A stretch of 18,475 nucleotides of DNA from Anaerolineae bacterium (GTDB taxonomy: Bacteria; Chloroflexota; Anaerolineae; J102), in assembly GCA_026992375.1 (NCBI GenBank), contig JALXAF010000273.1, positions 1-18,475 of the forward strand. The letters are read 5' to 3'. Position numbers and translations under genes: made by a program. Position 1 is the stretch's first letter. The number at the start of each line of letters is the position of its first letter. Below the pieces are notes generated by a model, which ran no database searches, was not told the DNA's origin, and was given only the letters and a program-made list of their open reading frames with translations. Positions 1 through 6,801 of the stretch are shown in pieces.

Positions 1-390
1 CGGATGGAGAAGAAGTTGCGGAAAGGCGACTTCGATCTGGATGACTTCCTCAAACAGATGCGCCAGGTGCGCAAGATGGGCCCGCTTTCCAGCATCCTGG
101 GTATGCTTCCGGGCATGGGCAAGATGGCCAAGGAAATCGATCAGGAGGCGACCGACAAGCAGTTGCGTCACATCGAGGCCATCATCAGCTCTATGACCCT
201 GACCGAACGCCATAATCCCCGCATCATCAACGCCAGCCGCAAACGTCGCATCGCCAGGGGCTCGGGCACCTCGGTGCAGGATGTCAATGAGCTGCTTTCC
301 CAGTTCCGTCAGATGCAACGTCTGATGAAGCAGTTGCGGTCGGGCAAGCGCGGCGGTCTGGGCGGCCTTTTCGGCGGCCTGGGATTTTGA
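1..390 (+). CDS. ffh: Signal recognition particle protein Ffh, C-terminal M domain (5' truncated by window edge)
   Basis: This is the 3' end of a gene that begins upstream of the window; the frame is open from base 1, so the ATG at 4 is internal. The product is the SRP GTPase that binds 4.5S/6S RNA and signal sequences of nascent membrane proteins. Only the M domain is seen. It has the methionine-rich stretch with GMLPGMGKM (about residues 33-41 of the visible part), followed by the RNA-binding helix-turn-helix region with the family motif NPRIINASRKRRIARGSG and the methionine-rich QMQRLMKQL helix. It ends in the typical Gly/Arg-rich tail (GGLGGLFGGLGF). The NG GTPase domain lies outside the window. 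The gene precedes rpsP, a very common bacterial order (ffh-rpsP-rimM-trmD-rplS). Identity is secure. Confidence 0.97.
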   Translation, partial: RMEKKLRKGDFDLDDFLKQMRQVRKMGPLSSILGMLPGMGKMAKEIDQEATDKQLRHIEAIISSMTLTERHNPRIINASRKRRIARGSGTSVQDVNELLSQFRQMQRLMKQLRSGKRGGLGGLFGGLGF

Positions 391-405
391 TCTTTTGGTT
401 ATCCC

Positions 406-433
406 CCACAACGACCTCTGGTCTGTGGTTTTT
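406..433 (+). terminator. Probable intrinsic terminator after ffh
   Basis: A hairpin starts 16 bp after the ffh stop: CCACA (406-410) pairs with TGTGG (424-428), and an inner ACC/GGT pairing flanks the loop. Five T residues (429-433) follow directly. The stem is interrupted by a small internal loop, so read-through into rpsP is possible. Confidence 0.55.
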
Positions 434-504
434 CATCACTCAATTCAGCCCTCAACCTTTTATCAAGGCTCTGAGCCAATAAATTCAGGAGTAGAATACT
501 AGCA

Positions 505-774
505 ATGGTACGAATTCGACTACGTCGCACTGGGGCCAAGAAGCAGGCCTCTTATCGTATTGTGGTGGCGGATCAGCGTTCGCCCCGCGATGGCAAATTC
601 ATCGAGATCCTGGGTTGGTACAATCCTCGCACCAATCCCCCCAGCTTTGAGATCAACAAGGAACGGGCGAATTACTGGCTGAGCCAGGGCGCCCAGCCCA
701 GCGAAGCCGTGGCCCGCTTGCTGAAGAAGGTGAATCTCGAAGAAACCGCGGAAGCCGTCACCGAAGCAGCCTGA
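505..774 (+). CDS. rpsP: 30S ribosomal protein S16
   Basis: An 89-residue protein of the usual S16 length. It has the hallmark N-terminus MVRIRLRRTGAKKQASYRIVV, then the ADQRSPRDGKFIEILGWYNP segment with its conserved Arg/Asp/Gly-rich turn, and a C-terminal helix (LSQGAQPSEAVARLLKK). S16 binds 16S rRNA in the body of the 30S subunit and is needed for its assembly. The start at 505 matches the conserved N-terminus. AGGAG lies about 13 nt upstream, a rather long spacing. It sits between ffh and khpA-rimM as in many bacteria. A possible terminator at 406-433 suggests it can be transcribed separately from ffh. Confidence 0.97.
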   Translation: MVRIRLRRTGAKKQASYRIVVADQRSPRDGKFIEILGWYNPRTNPPSFEINKERANYWLSQGAQPSEAVARLLKKVNLEETAEAVTEAA

Positions 775-808
775 TCCCCGGCGCAACTTCATCCCCAAGC
801 TCTACGAA

Positions 809-833
809 CGCCGCCCTCGCACCGGGGGCGGCG
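809..833 (+). other. Strong GC hairpin between rpsP and khpA
   Basis: A perfect 8-bp stem, CGCCGCCC (809-816) with GGGCGGCG (826-833), and a 9-nt loop. It is followed by CTTCTTCC and not by a T-run, so it is a poor intrinsic terminator. It may be an mRNA-stabilising or attenuating hairpin between the abundant rpsP message and khpA-rimM. Confidence 0.5.
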
Positions 834-854
834 CTTCTTCCCTCAGAGGCAATC

Positions 855-1082
855 ATGCGAGATGTGATCGAATATATCGCCCAATCGTTAGTCGAAAACC
901 CGGACCAGGTGCAAATCGAGTCCCATCGGGTGGGCGGGACGTTGTATGTGGATGTGACGGCCGCTCCCGGCGATGTGGGCCGCCTCATTGGTCGCAAGGG
1001 GCGCACGGCCCAGGCTATCCGCCTGGTGGCGAAAGCCGCGGCGGCTCGCCAGGGGCTGCGCATCGTCGTCGATATCGATTGA
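855..1082 (+). CDS. khpA: KH-domain RNA-binding protein KhpA
   Basis: A 75-residue single KH domain protein (formerly annotated as UPF0109/YlqC). The RNA-binding loop is visible as IGRKGRTAQAIR (GxxG = GRKG, about residues 47-50), between the beta-strand TLYVDVTA and a C-terminal RLVAKAAAA helix. KhpA proteins bind many small and structured RNAs, often with KhpB/EloR, and affect cell division and elongation in Firmicutes; the partner is not in this window. The start at 855 has AGAGG about 6 nt upstream. Position between rpsP and rimM is the classic one for this family, which supports the call strongly. The gap to rimM is 22 bp, so they are co-transcribed. Confidence 0.95.
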   Translation: MRDVIEYIAQSLVENPDQVQIESHRVGGTLYVDVTAAPGDVGRLIGRKGRTAQAIRLVAKAAAARQGLRIVVDID

Positions 1083-1104
1083 CGCTACGCGTCGGAATGA
1101 GGCA

Positions 1105-1614
1105 ATGGTTGGGAAAGAATCTTATCTGGCCGTGGGGCGCGTCATCGGCGTGCACGGCGTTCGCGGCGAGATCAAAGTCAAGCAGCTCACCGATTTCCCC
1201 GAACGGTTCGCGAGGGGGGCGCTGCTGTTCGTCGAGGGGGAAACGTCTCAGCGAGAGGTGGTCTCGGCGCGTCCGCATAAAGGCGCGCTGTTGGTCAGGC
1301 TTTCGGGCCTGGAAGATCGCAACGCGGCGGAGATTTTGCGAGGCAAATATCTCTTCATCGCCCGAGAAGACGCCATGCCCCTGGGCGAGGATGAGTATTA
1401 CGAAGATGAGCTCATCGGGCTGACGGTGGAGACCATGGAAGGCGAGCTCTTGGGCGAACTGGTGGAGATCATGTGGACTGGAGCCAACGAGGTTTACATT
1501 GTGCAGGGGCCGCAAGGCGAGACGCTGCTCCCAGCCATCGCCGATGTGGTGCAGGAGGTGGATGTGGACGCGGGGATCATGCGGGTGACGTTGCTGCCCG
1601 GACTTCGGCTTTGA
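1105..1614 (+). CDS. rimM: Ribosome maturation factor RimM
   Basis: 169 residues, the usual RimM length. The N-terminal RimM domain starts with YLAVGRVIGVHGVRGEIKVK and continues to about residue 85. The C-terminal PRC-barrel begins near YYEDELIGLTVET and ends with the family signature LLPAIADVVQEVDVDAGIMRV. RimM binds ribosomal protein S19 and assists maturation of the 30S head. The frame is open 132 bp further upstream, over khpA, but the conserved protein begins at the ATG at 1105; a GAGG lies only about 2 nt before it, so translational coupling to khpA is likely. The stop codon TGA (1612-1614) is also the first triplet of the terminal inverted repeat of the adjoining palindromic element. 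trmD and rplS, usual followers, are absent. Confidence 0.96.
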   Translation: MVGKESYLAVGRVIGVHGVRGEIKVKQLTDFPERFARGALLFVEGETSQREVVSARPHKGALLVRLSGLEDRNAAEILRGKYLFIAREDAMPLGEDEYYEDELIGLTVETMEGELLGELVEIMWTGANEVYIVQGPQGETLLPAIADVVQEVDVDAGIMRVTLLPGLRL

Positions 1615-1725
1615 AAATAGAACGCAGATGACGCAGAAAAAGCTGATCTACGCAGATAAAAAAGATAAAATCAGGATAATCTGCGAGAATCTGCGGGCGT
1701 CAGATGTGTCCGCGTTCCATTTTCA
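1612..1725. repeat. Palindromic intergenic repeat, ACGCAGAT family, copy 1
   Basis: Ends are near-perfect 14-nt inverted repeats: TGAAAATAGAACGC (1612-1625) and GCGTTCCATTTTCA (1712-1725), one mismatch. Inside are degenerate units of the type ACGCAGATG/ACGCAGAA on the left and ATCTGCGAGAATCTGCGG on the right, around an AT-rich centre (about 1658-1676). It fills the convergent gap between rimM (+) and the MaoC gene (-) and could act as a bidirectional terminator. A second, diverged copy lies at 6531-6636. No coding potential is seen. Confidence 0.8.
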
Positions 1726-1787
1726 TTTCTTGTCGAAAGGCGGGACATCGGAGGCCCGGGCGGACCTCCGATGCCGTGACAGCCTGC

Positions 1788-2267
1788 TCAATCCGATTGC
1801 CCGGCCAGCTCTCGGCTCTTCACCAGCACCTTCCATTGCCCCCGCTGCACCTTCTTCCCGTCCTGATTCAGGATATCCATCTTGAACCAGACATAGCCGC
1901 CGCTCAGCCGTTTTACTTCCTTCTTGTCGGCGACGGTGGCCCGAAGGTGAATGGTGTCTCCGATACGCACGAACTGCCGGAATTCCCATTCCAGGCCCAT
2001 GAACGCCATCACGGTGTCCTCCATGAAGCCCAGGCGCACGGCTAAGCCCGACGCAATGGAAAGCACCAGCAATCCGTGAGCGATTCGCTCGCCCGCGAGC
2101 TGATCTTTGGCGTATTCGGCATTGGTGTGGATCAGGTTCCAGTCGCCCGAAAGCATGGCGAATTGCACGACATCCGTCTCGGTGATGGTGCGGCCCACGC
2201 TCTCGATGCTGTCGCCGATCTCGAAATCTTCGAAGTAAAGACCCTGGGGTGGGGCTAATTTTCTCAT
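1788..2267 (-). CDS. MaoC-family hot-dog dehydratase ((R)-specific enoyl-CoA hydratase-like)
   Basis: A 159-residue single hot-dog domain protein. The hydratase motif is seen as FAMLSGDWNLIHTN: Asp42 and His47 are the catalytic pair with the spacing of PhaJ-type hydratases, followed by the glycine helix ERIAHGLLVLSIASGL. Family members add water to trans-2-enoyl-CoA giving (R)-3-hydroxyacyl-CoA, in fatty-acid oxidation, PHA synthesis or other acyl-CoA routes. The start is well fixed: AAAGGAG sits about 8 nt before the ATG on the minus strand. The gene upstream encodes 3-hydroxyacyl-CoA dehydrogenase, so a common role in short-chain acyl-CoA conversion is likely. Stereochemistry is a puzzle, since Hbd-type enzymes normally use (S)-3-hydroxyacyl-CoA. 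Exact substrate cannot be read from sequence. Confidence 0.9.
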   Translation of the reverse strand: MRKLAPPQGLYFEDFEIGDSIESVGRTITETDVVQFAMLSGDWNLIHTNAEYAKDQLAGERIAHGLLVLSIASGLAVRLGFMEDTVMAFMGLEWEFRQFVRIGDTIHLRATVADKKEVKRLSGGYVWFKMDILNQDGKKVQRGQWKVLVKSRELAGQSD

Positions 2268-2300
2268 CGAAAAACTCCTTTATGCTCTCTGTTTGGATTG

Positions 2301-2444
2301 GTAACTGCCAGGGGCGTTGGCCCCACTCGCTCTCTTTCGCCACGAAGACACGACGGAAACGAAGACACGAAGTCATTCAAAAAAGATTTTTATCCGCGTT
2401 TCCTCATATCCGTATCGAGTGAACATAGCTACGTTAGCAGTTAC
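2301..2444. mobile_element. MITE-like element, GTAACTGC family (copy 1)
   Basis: A 144-bp element with perfect 8-bp terminal inverted repeats GTAACTGC (2301-2308) and GCAGTTAC (2437-2444). The flanks share GTTTGGA (2291-2297 and 2445-2451), a probable decayed target duplication. The interior holds CACGAAGA-type 8/9-nt units on the left (about 2340-2373). The right half (about 2391-2430) is the reverse complement, with differences, of the left half of the element at 9665-9776. It lies 33 bp upstream of the MaoC gene start and separates it from the dehydrogenase gene. No ORF of its own. Confidence 0.72.
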
Positions 2445-2522
2445 GTTTGGAGATGGATTATCTGGGGGATTGTTGTGATGGATGGTTGGGGCGTCAAAAC
2501 GCCGGTGGGGACGCGGCCATGC

Positions 2523-3377
2523 TCATCGACGCCAGTCGTAGAAACCCTGGCCCGATTTGCGGCCCAGCAGGCCCGCGGCCACCATCTGCCGCAGCAGGGG
2601 CGGCGCTTTGAAGTTGGGATCGCCATATTCCTCGTAGAGCACATCGGCCACGAACAGGGTCGTATCCAGCCCCACGAAATCGGCCAGAGTCAGCGGTCCC
2701 ATGGGATGATTGAGGCCCAGCTTGACGCCTGTGTCGATATCCTCTTTGGTGGCCAGGCCCGCTTCATACATGCGGATGGCGTCCAGCAAGAAGGGGATGA
2801 GCAGGCGATTGACGATGAAGCCGGGGCTATCTTTGGCCACAACGGGCGTCTTGCCCATGCGCTCGCCGATCTCGCGGGCAATGGCCAGGGTTTCATCACT
2901 GGTGAGGATGCCGCGCACCAGCTCCAGCAGCGCCATCACCGGCACCGGATTGAAGAAGTGCATGCCCACCACCTTGTCCGGGCGTCGGGTGACCGCGGCC
3001 AGCGCGGCGATGCTGATGGACGAGGTGTTGGAGGCCAGCACCACCTCCGGGCGGGTGACTTGATCCAGCTTTTCGAAGATGCTGCGTTTGAGATCGATGT
3101 TCTCCGACACCGCCTCGATGGCCAGGTCCACATCCTTGAATGCGTCGAGGCCCACCACGCCGGTGATGCGGGCCTTGATGGCGGCCATCTCGTCTTCGCT
3201 CAGCTTGCCTTTCTTCACGGCCCGGCCCAATGATTTATCGATGCGGGCCAGTCCCGCCTGCAGAAAATCGTCATTCGCTTCCGAGACAATGACATCGAAA
3301 CCCGCGCGGGCGGCCACTTCGACGATGCCAGAGCCCATCAGGCCGCAGCCAATGACGCCGATGGTTTGAATGTTCAT
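2523..3377 (-). CDS. hbd: 3-hydroxybutyryl-CoA (3-hydroxyacyl-CoA) dehydrogenase
   Basis: 284 residues, a usual length for stand-alone Hbd/PaaH enzymes. An N-terminal Rossmann fold carries GCGLMGSG (GxGxxG at Gly10, Gly12, Gly15). Catalytic residues fit the family exactly: Ser119 in SNTSS, His140 in MHFFNPVP, Glu152 in LLELV and Asn190 in GFIVNR. The C-terminal domain has LGLNHPMGPLTLADFVGLD and ends in GRKSGQGFYDW. It oxidises (S)-3-hydroxyacyl-CoA to 3-ketoacyl-CoA with NAD, or runs in reverse in butyrate synthesis. The frame extends six codons upstream, but the ATG at 3377 (minus) is preceded by AAAGGAG at about 8 nt and begins the conserved MNIQTIGVIG. The MaoC hydratase gene follows 255 bp downstream. 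No thiolase or acyl-CoA dehydrogenase is in the window. Confidence 0.93.
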   Translation of the reverse strand: MNIQTIGVIGCGLMGSGIVEVAARAGFDVIVSEANDDFLQAGLARIDKSLGRAVKKGKLSEDEMAAIKARITGVVGLDAFKDVDLAIEAVSENIDLKRSIFEKLDQVTRPEVVLASNTSSISIAALAAVTRRPDKVVGMHFFNPVPVMALLELVRGILTSDETLAIAREIGERMGKTPVVAKDSPGFIVNRLLIPFLLDAIRMYEAGLATKEDIDTGVKLGLNHPMGPLTLADFVGLDTTLFVADVLYEEYGDPNFKAPPLLRQMVAAGLLGRKSGQGFYDWRR

Positions 3378-3484
3378 GATTTTGCTCCTTTGCAAAATGT
3401 TTGGATTGAGAATATGCGTTCAGATAGAATGATCGCTGGTTTCTGAAGGTTGGCAAAGCCCACGTTGGGCGAGTTTGCAACGGG

Positions 3485-3534
3485 CGTGATACGTAATGCG
3501 TGAGGTCGTCACGCATCACGAATCGCTCATTACG
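3485..3534. repeat. Heptamer-built palindrome (CGTAATG/CGTGATA units)
   Basis: The left arm is made of 7-nt units CGTGATA-CGTAATG-CGTGA; the right arm TCACGCATCACG...CATTACG is its approximate inverse, with a loop around GGTCG. It belongs to the same class as the repeat at 14701-14770. It lies in the 315-bp gap upstream of the dehydrogenase gene. Confidence 0.65.
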
Positions 3535-3541
3535 TCTCTCC

Positions 3542-3624
3542 TACGTCATTTCGAGGGAGCTCAGTGACCGAAAGATGCGGCGCACTTACCACAGGTCTCA
3601 AGTGCGTCGCACCTGAATGACGTA
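3542..3624. repeat. Nested palindrome TACGTCATT...AATGACGTA
   Basis: Outer arms are a perfect 9-bp inverted repeat, TACGTCATT (3542-3550) and AATGACGTA (3616-3624). Inside is a second hairpin, TGCGGCGCACTT (3576-3587) with AAGTGCGTCGCA (3600-3611), 11 of 12 pairs and a 12-nt loop. Together with the neighbours at 3485 and 3641 it fills most of the gap 3378-3692, which holds no gene. Confidence 0.68.
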
Positions 3625-3640
3625 ACGATGGATTTCATTC

Positions 3641-3686
3641 GTAACTGCCAAGGTCGTTTTCGCTGGCGCTAACCTGTCAGGTTTGG
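3641..3686. mobile_element. Truncated GTAACTGC-family element
   Basis: Begins with GTAACTGCCAAGGTCG, the same end as the elements at 2301 and 8515, but no GTTAC end follows. The rest contains a short palindrome AACCTGTCAGGTT (3671-3683). Similar sequence flanks it on both sides (TTTCATTC before, ATTCATTC after), which may be a target duplication. It lies just downstream of the M16 peptidase stop codon. Confidence 0.5.
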
Positions 3687-3692
3687 ATTCAT

Positions 3693-4964
3693 TCATTCAA
3701 GCCAATTCACCAGGCGTTCCTCCGAATCCAGCGGCCCGACATAAGCCAGCGAGAGCTTTTCCGGCCGCCACAGCTCTTGGGCAAGACGCTGCACGTCCGC
3801 GGGCGTCACCGCGTCGATCTGCGCCAGAGCCTGATCCAGCGAAAGGGGCTCGGCGCCAGTGGCCAATTGCTGGCCCCACCACGCGGCCACGCCCGTGGGG
3901 TCTTCGCTGGCCAGCTCGGTGCGCCCCCGCAGATAATCCTTGGATTGGGTCAGCGCCGCCTCGTCCACGGGCTGCTCCTGCAACGCCCGCCACACGGCCA
4001 TCACGCCATCCAGCGTCTCGAACAGACGCGAAGCGTCGCAGCCGCCGAAAACGCCCAACACGCCCGCGTCGTGGAAGCCATTGACATAAGAGCCGATGTT
4101 GTAGGCCAGTCCCTTTTCCTCGCGCAGACGCTGCCACAAGCGGGAGCTCATGCCCTCGCCCGCCAGCACATTCAGCAGCCTCAGGACGAATCGCCGAGGA
4201 TGCAGCCGCGGAAGGGCGGGAACCGCCAGTTGCAGATGCGCCTGCTCGCTGCGCCAGATGCGGATGCGATAGCGGGGAGATGCGGGCGCTGGAGGCGCGG
4301 GCGTCATCTCGGGCGGCGTTCCCGTCCCCCGCCATCCGCCGAAATCCTCGACCGCGGCCCGGCGCACCGCCGCAGAATCGATGTTGCCGGCAATGGTGAG
4401 CACCGCTCGCTCGGGCCGGTAGGCGCGCTGGTGGAAAGCGCGCAGCGCCTCGCGCGAAAGAGCCGACACCGTCTCGATCTCTCCCGCGATCTCCCGCCCC
4501 AGAGCATGATCGCCCCACATAGCCTCATTGCTCAACTGCGAAACCAGGTCCTCGGGGATGTCCCGATACATGGCGATTTCATCGAGGATGACGCCCCGCT
4601 CCCGTTCCATCTCTGCTGGATCGAGCAAAGGCGTCTGCACCATGGAAGCCAGGAGCTTCAGACTCTCGCGCCAGTGCCGGGCCCCGATCTTGATCCAAAA
4701 AGTGGTGAATTCCTGGCTGGTGGAGGCGTTGAGAAAACCGCCCCGTCCTTCCACCGCGTTGGCGATATCCCGGGCCGCGGGCCAGCCCTGGCAACCCTTG
4801 AAGGCCATGTGCTCCAGAAAATGGCTGATGCCCGCCTCTTCCCGGGCCTCATAACGGCTCCCCACCCCAAGATACGCGCCAATGGCCACAGAGCGCACGC
4901 AAGAGATGGGCGCGAGGGCCACCACCAGGCCATTGGGCAACTGATATTGCTCGAATGTATGCAA
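3693..4964 (-). CDS. M16-family zinc peptidase (insulinase-like)
   Basis: 423 residues, the length of single-unit bacterial M16B peptidases. The inverted zinc motif HxxEH is HFLEH at residues 48-52, and the distal ligand Glu129 lies in RGVILDEIAMY, 77 residues after His52, as expected for M16. The preceding GVGSRYEAREEAGISHFLEHMAFKG block and the later AYRPERAVLTIAGNID segment are family typical. The C-terminal half (from about 215) has the second M16 domain with GEGMSSRLWQRLREEKGLAYNIGSY. Both halves are present, so it should be active, perhaps as a homodimer, on unfolded peptides. No signal peptide is seen. The start lies 9 bp after the TPR lipoprotein stop; AGGAA is about 10 nt upstream. 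It is the last gene of a three-gene operon. Confidence 0.94.
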   Translation of the reverse strand: MHTFEQYQLPNGLVVALAPISCVRSVAIGAYLGVGSRYEAREEAGISHFLEHMAFKGCQGWPAARDIANAVEGRGGFLNASTSQEFTTFWIKIGARHWRESLKLLASMVQTPLLDPAEMERERGVILDEIAMYRDIPEDLVSQLSNEAMWGDHALGREIAGEIETVSALSREALRAFHQRAYRPERAVLTIAGNIDSAAVRRAAVEDFGGWRGTGTPPEMTPAPPAPASPRYRIRIWRSEQAHLQLAVPALPRLHPRRFVLRLLNVLAGEGMSSRLWQRLREEKGLAYNIGSYVNGFHDAGVLGVFGGCDASRLFETLDGVMAVWRALQEQPVDEAALTQSKDYLRGRTELASEDPTGVAAWWGQQLATGAEPLSLDQALAQIDAVTPADVQRLAQELWRPEKLSLAYVGPLDSEERLVNWLE

Positions 4965-4973
4965 CGATCGTTC

Positions 4974-5627
4974 CTACTGGCCGCTCTTCAACTGTTTGAG
5001 ATAACGCTCCGCTTCGCTTTTCGCCCGAGGATCCTGCGCGGGGGGGCCAGCCAGGAAGGTCTCGAACTCCTCGATGGCCTGGTCCTTCTTGCCCTGCAGT
5101 GCATAGAGCGCGCCCAGCCCGAAATGAGCCTCTGGCAGGGTGGGCTCGATTGCCAGCGCCTTCTTGAACATGAGCTCCGCGTTTTTCTGATCCCCCGTCT
5201 GCAGATAGGTGGCGCCTAGAAGATAGGTGGTGGCTGCGTCATTCGGGTTGACCTTCAGCGCCTTTTTGAATTGCTCTTGCGCCTCGCTGTATCGTCCCAA
5301 TTGATACAGAGCCACGCCCAGATTGGCCAGAGTGGCTGGATGATTGGGGTTGATCGCCAGACCCTTCTTGTACGCATCCACCGCCTCGGCGAACCGGGCG
5401 CGTTCGGTGTAGGCGTTACCCAGATTCAGGTATCCCTCCACCGATGGATTGTTTTCCACCTCTTGCTTCATGGGATCCAATGAATGATCAACTGCGGCCT
5501 GAGGCGATCCAGATGGCGTAACCATGGCGGGTTTGCCAGACTGATTGCCGTTCTGCGATTGCGAGCCGTTGCACGCGGCCAGTAACAGTGTCAGAAGCAG
5601 CAGAGGGAAAAGGATGTATTTTTTCAT
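4974..5627 (-). CDS. TPR-repeat lipoprotein
   Basis: 217 residues. A lipoprotein signal peptide is clear: MKKYILFPLLLLTLLLAAC, with the lipobox LAAC and the acceptor Cys19. A Gln/Asn/Gly/Ser-rich linker (about 20-50) follows, then about four tetratricopeptide repeats (about 62-200) with typical LGNAYTERARFAEAVDAYKKGLAINP-like periodicity (A-x-x-x-LG...A...F-x-KAL-x-x-NP). TPRs bind proteins; it likely acts as a membrane-anchored scaffold. The ATG overlaps the stop of the upstream MBL gene (ATGA, 5624-5627), and the M16 gene begins 9 bp after its stop, so the three are co-translated. The specific partner is unknown. Confidence 0.9.
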   Translation of the reverse strand: MKKYILFPLLLLTLLLAACNGSQSQNGNQSGKPAMVTPSGSPQAAVDHSLDPMKQEVENNPSVEGYLNLGNAYTERARFAEAVDAYKKGLAINPNHPATLANLGVALYQLGRYSEAQEQFKKALKVNPNDAATTYLLGATYLQTGDQKNAELMFKKALAIEPTLPEAHFGLGALYALQGKKDQAIEEFETFLAGPPAQDPRAKSEAERYLKQLKSGQ

Positions 5628-6271
5628 GCGGGCGCTCCTAGAGATTCCAAAAGTACGACGCGAGTTTCATCGCCTGTCAGATCCGATTTGCGCACTTTCA
5701 GCGAAGAAAGCGTATCGACATCGCCTACGCCCATCTCTTTCAAAAATTTCTCCAGCGGATCCAGCTTCATCTTCAATCCTGGCTGGGCATAGTGCATGGG
5801 GATGACGATGCGGGGTTCGAGTTCAGTGATCACCTCCACCGCCTGGGACGCGTCCAGGATATCGCTGCCGCCCACGGGGATGATCAGGATGTCGGGGCTG
5901 TTGAAGGCTTCGATCTGCTTGCGATCCAGCGTCTCGCCCAGATCGCCCAAATGACCGATGCTGACATCGTCGAATTCGTAGAGGAAAGCGGTGTTGCGCT
6001 CTCTTTCGCCCGGCTTGCCGCGATGATGGGCGGCGACGCCGGTGATGAAAACCGCGTTCACCTCATACTCGCCCGGGCCATCGAATACATGCTCGACGCC
6101 CTTGACGGCTTTGATGTGATTGTGACCGGGCGCATCGTGGCTGACGGTGACCACCTGCGCCCGAACCGGAGGCATATTCAGACCGACTTCCGGGGAGTAG
6201 GGGTCGGCGACGACGGTGAGCTGGCGGCTCTTGAAGCGAAAACACGCCAGGCCATACCAAAAAATCTCCAT
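5624..6271 (-). CDS. MBL-fold (metallo-beta-lactamase superfamily) hydrolase-like protein with degenerate metal motif
   Basis: 215 residues, resembling the UlaG/Lactamase_B_3-type small MBL proteins. It starts MEIFWYGLACFRFKS, as such proteins do (WYGxxxF), with Asp23 in VVADPYSP. Where the family has HxHxDH, this one reads SHDAPGHNH: His45 and His50 remain, but the second His is Ala47 and the Asp is Gly49. Later ligand-like residues remain: Asp110 in GHLGDLG and His160 in IPMHY. It may bind one metal, none, or use a different geometry, so enzymatic activity is uncertain. It is first in an operon with the TPR lipoprotein and the M16 peptidase, with a promoter at 6360-6389. No clear Shine-Dalgarno sequence precedes the ATG. 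Confidence 0.86.
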   Translation of the reverse strand: MEIFWYGLACFRFKSRQLTVVADPYSPEVGLNMPPVRAQVVTVSHDAPGHNHIKAVKGVEHVFDGPGEYEVNAVFITGVAAHHRGKPGERERNTAFLYEFDDVSIGHLGDLGETLDRKQIEAFNSPDILIIPVGGSDILDASQAVEVITELEPRIVIPMHYAQPGLKMKLDPLEKFLKEMGVGDVDTLSSLKVRKSDLTGDETRVVLLESLGAPA

Positions 6272-6359
6272 AAAAAATCGTTTATCCTGAAAAAGCGAGG
6301 GAAATCTGTTGTGGCGGCAACGCCATCGAGATGTTGCCGAGAAGGGCTATTGCAGGCCC

Positions 6360-6389
6360 ATTATACACCAGAACAATGATTCCGGTGAA
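6360..6389 (-). promoter_or_regulatory. Sigma-70-type promoter for the MBL-TPR-M16 operon
   Basis: On the minus strand TTCACC (6384-6389) and a perfect TATAAT (6360-6365) are separated by 18 bp. Predicted transcription start is near 6352, giving a leader of about 80 nt before the ATG at 6271. Confidence 0.6.
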
Positions 6390-6530
6390 GTAAACCGGGC
6401 CTTGTGGGCGCATTTCGATCTTTGGGCTGAACTCCCCGGGCGTACCCGCCGTCTGAATTCCCTGGAGCCTGTTATGAACTTCTTGCCAAGTTCTCATCAT
6501 CTTCATGCATCTTCATATTCTCCACCTTTC

Positions 6531-6636
6531 GATTCGCCGCGGATGACGCTGAACAATCGGATTTTCGCAGAAAAACCCCTTTTTCAATTCCAAAATCCGC
6601 GGAAATCTGTCGCCTCCGCGTTATCATCGGCGAATC
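6531..6636. repeat. Palindromic intergenic repeat, ACGCAGAT family, copy 2
   Basis: A 106-bp element with perfect 9-bp terminal inverted repeats GATTCGCCG (6531-6539) and CGGCGAATC (6628-6636). Inside, CGCGGATGACGC, GGATTTTCGCAG and AAAATCCGCGGAAATCTG resemble the interior of the repeat at 1612-1725. It lies in the 530-bp gap 6272-6801. Apart from this repeat, the promoter at 6360 and the hairpin at 6770, that gap holds only short frames that I do not accept as genes. Confidence 0.7.
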
Positions 6637-6769
6637 CCGCTGGCAGATGATGTGAATCCTCGATTTGCCGAGGCCAAGGTGCATAACGGCGTCCAATCGC
6701 TCCGACATTCGGGCAGCGAGATCACCGCCATCCTGGGCGGAGCTTCGTCGCCCTCACTCCAACTTCCCT

Positions 6770-6788
6770 CTTCTCGCAATTCGAGAAG
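6770..6788 (-). terminator. Hairpin downstream of araB, possible terminator
   Basis: A perfect 7-bp stem CTTCTCG (6770-6776) with CGAGAAG (6782-6788) and a 5-nt loop, 13 bp beyond the araB stop. There is no T-tract on the minus strand, so intrinsic termination is uncertain. Confidence 0.35.
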
Positions 6789-6801
6789 CATCATAACATC
6801 G

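Noticed and set aside
1620..2045. Plus-strand frames after rimM (85 and 113 codons)
   Set aside because: They consist of the palindromic repeat and the antisense strand of the MaoC gene.
2298..3233. 311-codon + strand frame
   Set aside because: Covers the mobile element and runs opposite the dehydrogenase; no domain seen.
3777..5219. 480-codon open frame on the + strand
   Set aside because: It lies opposite the M16 peptidase and TPR lipoprotein, both with clear family motifs on the minus strand; its translation shows no recognisable domain.
6282..6708. Two short minus-strand frames of 74 and 78 codons in the araB-MBL gap
   Set aside because: They overlap the MBL promoter and a palindromic repeat, differ in frame, and show no ribosome site or recognisable protein.
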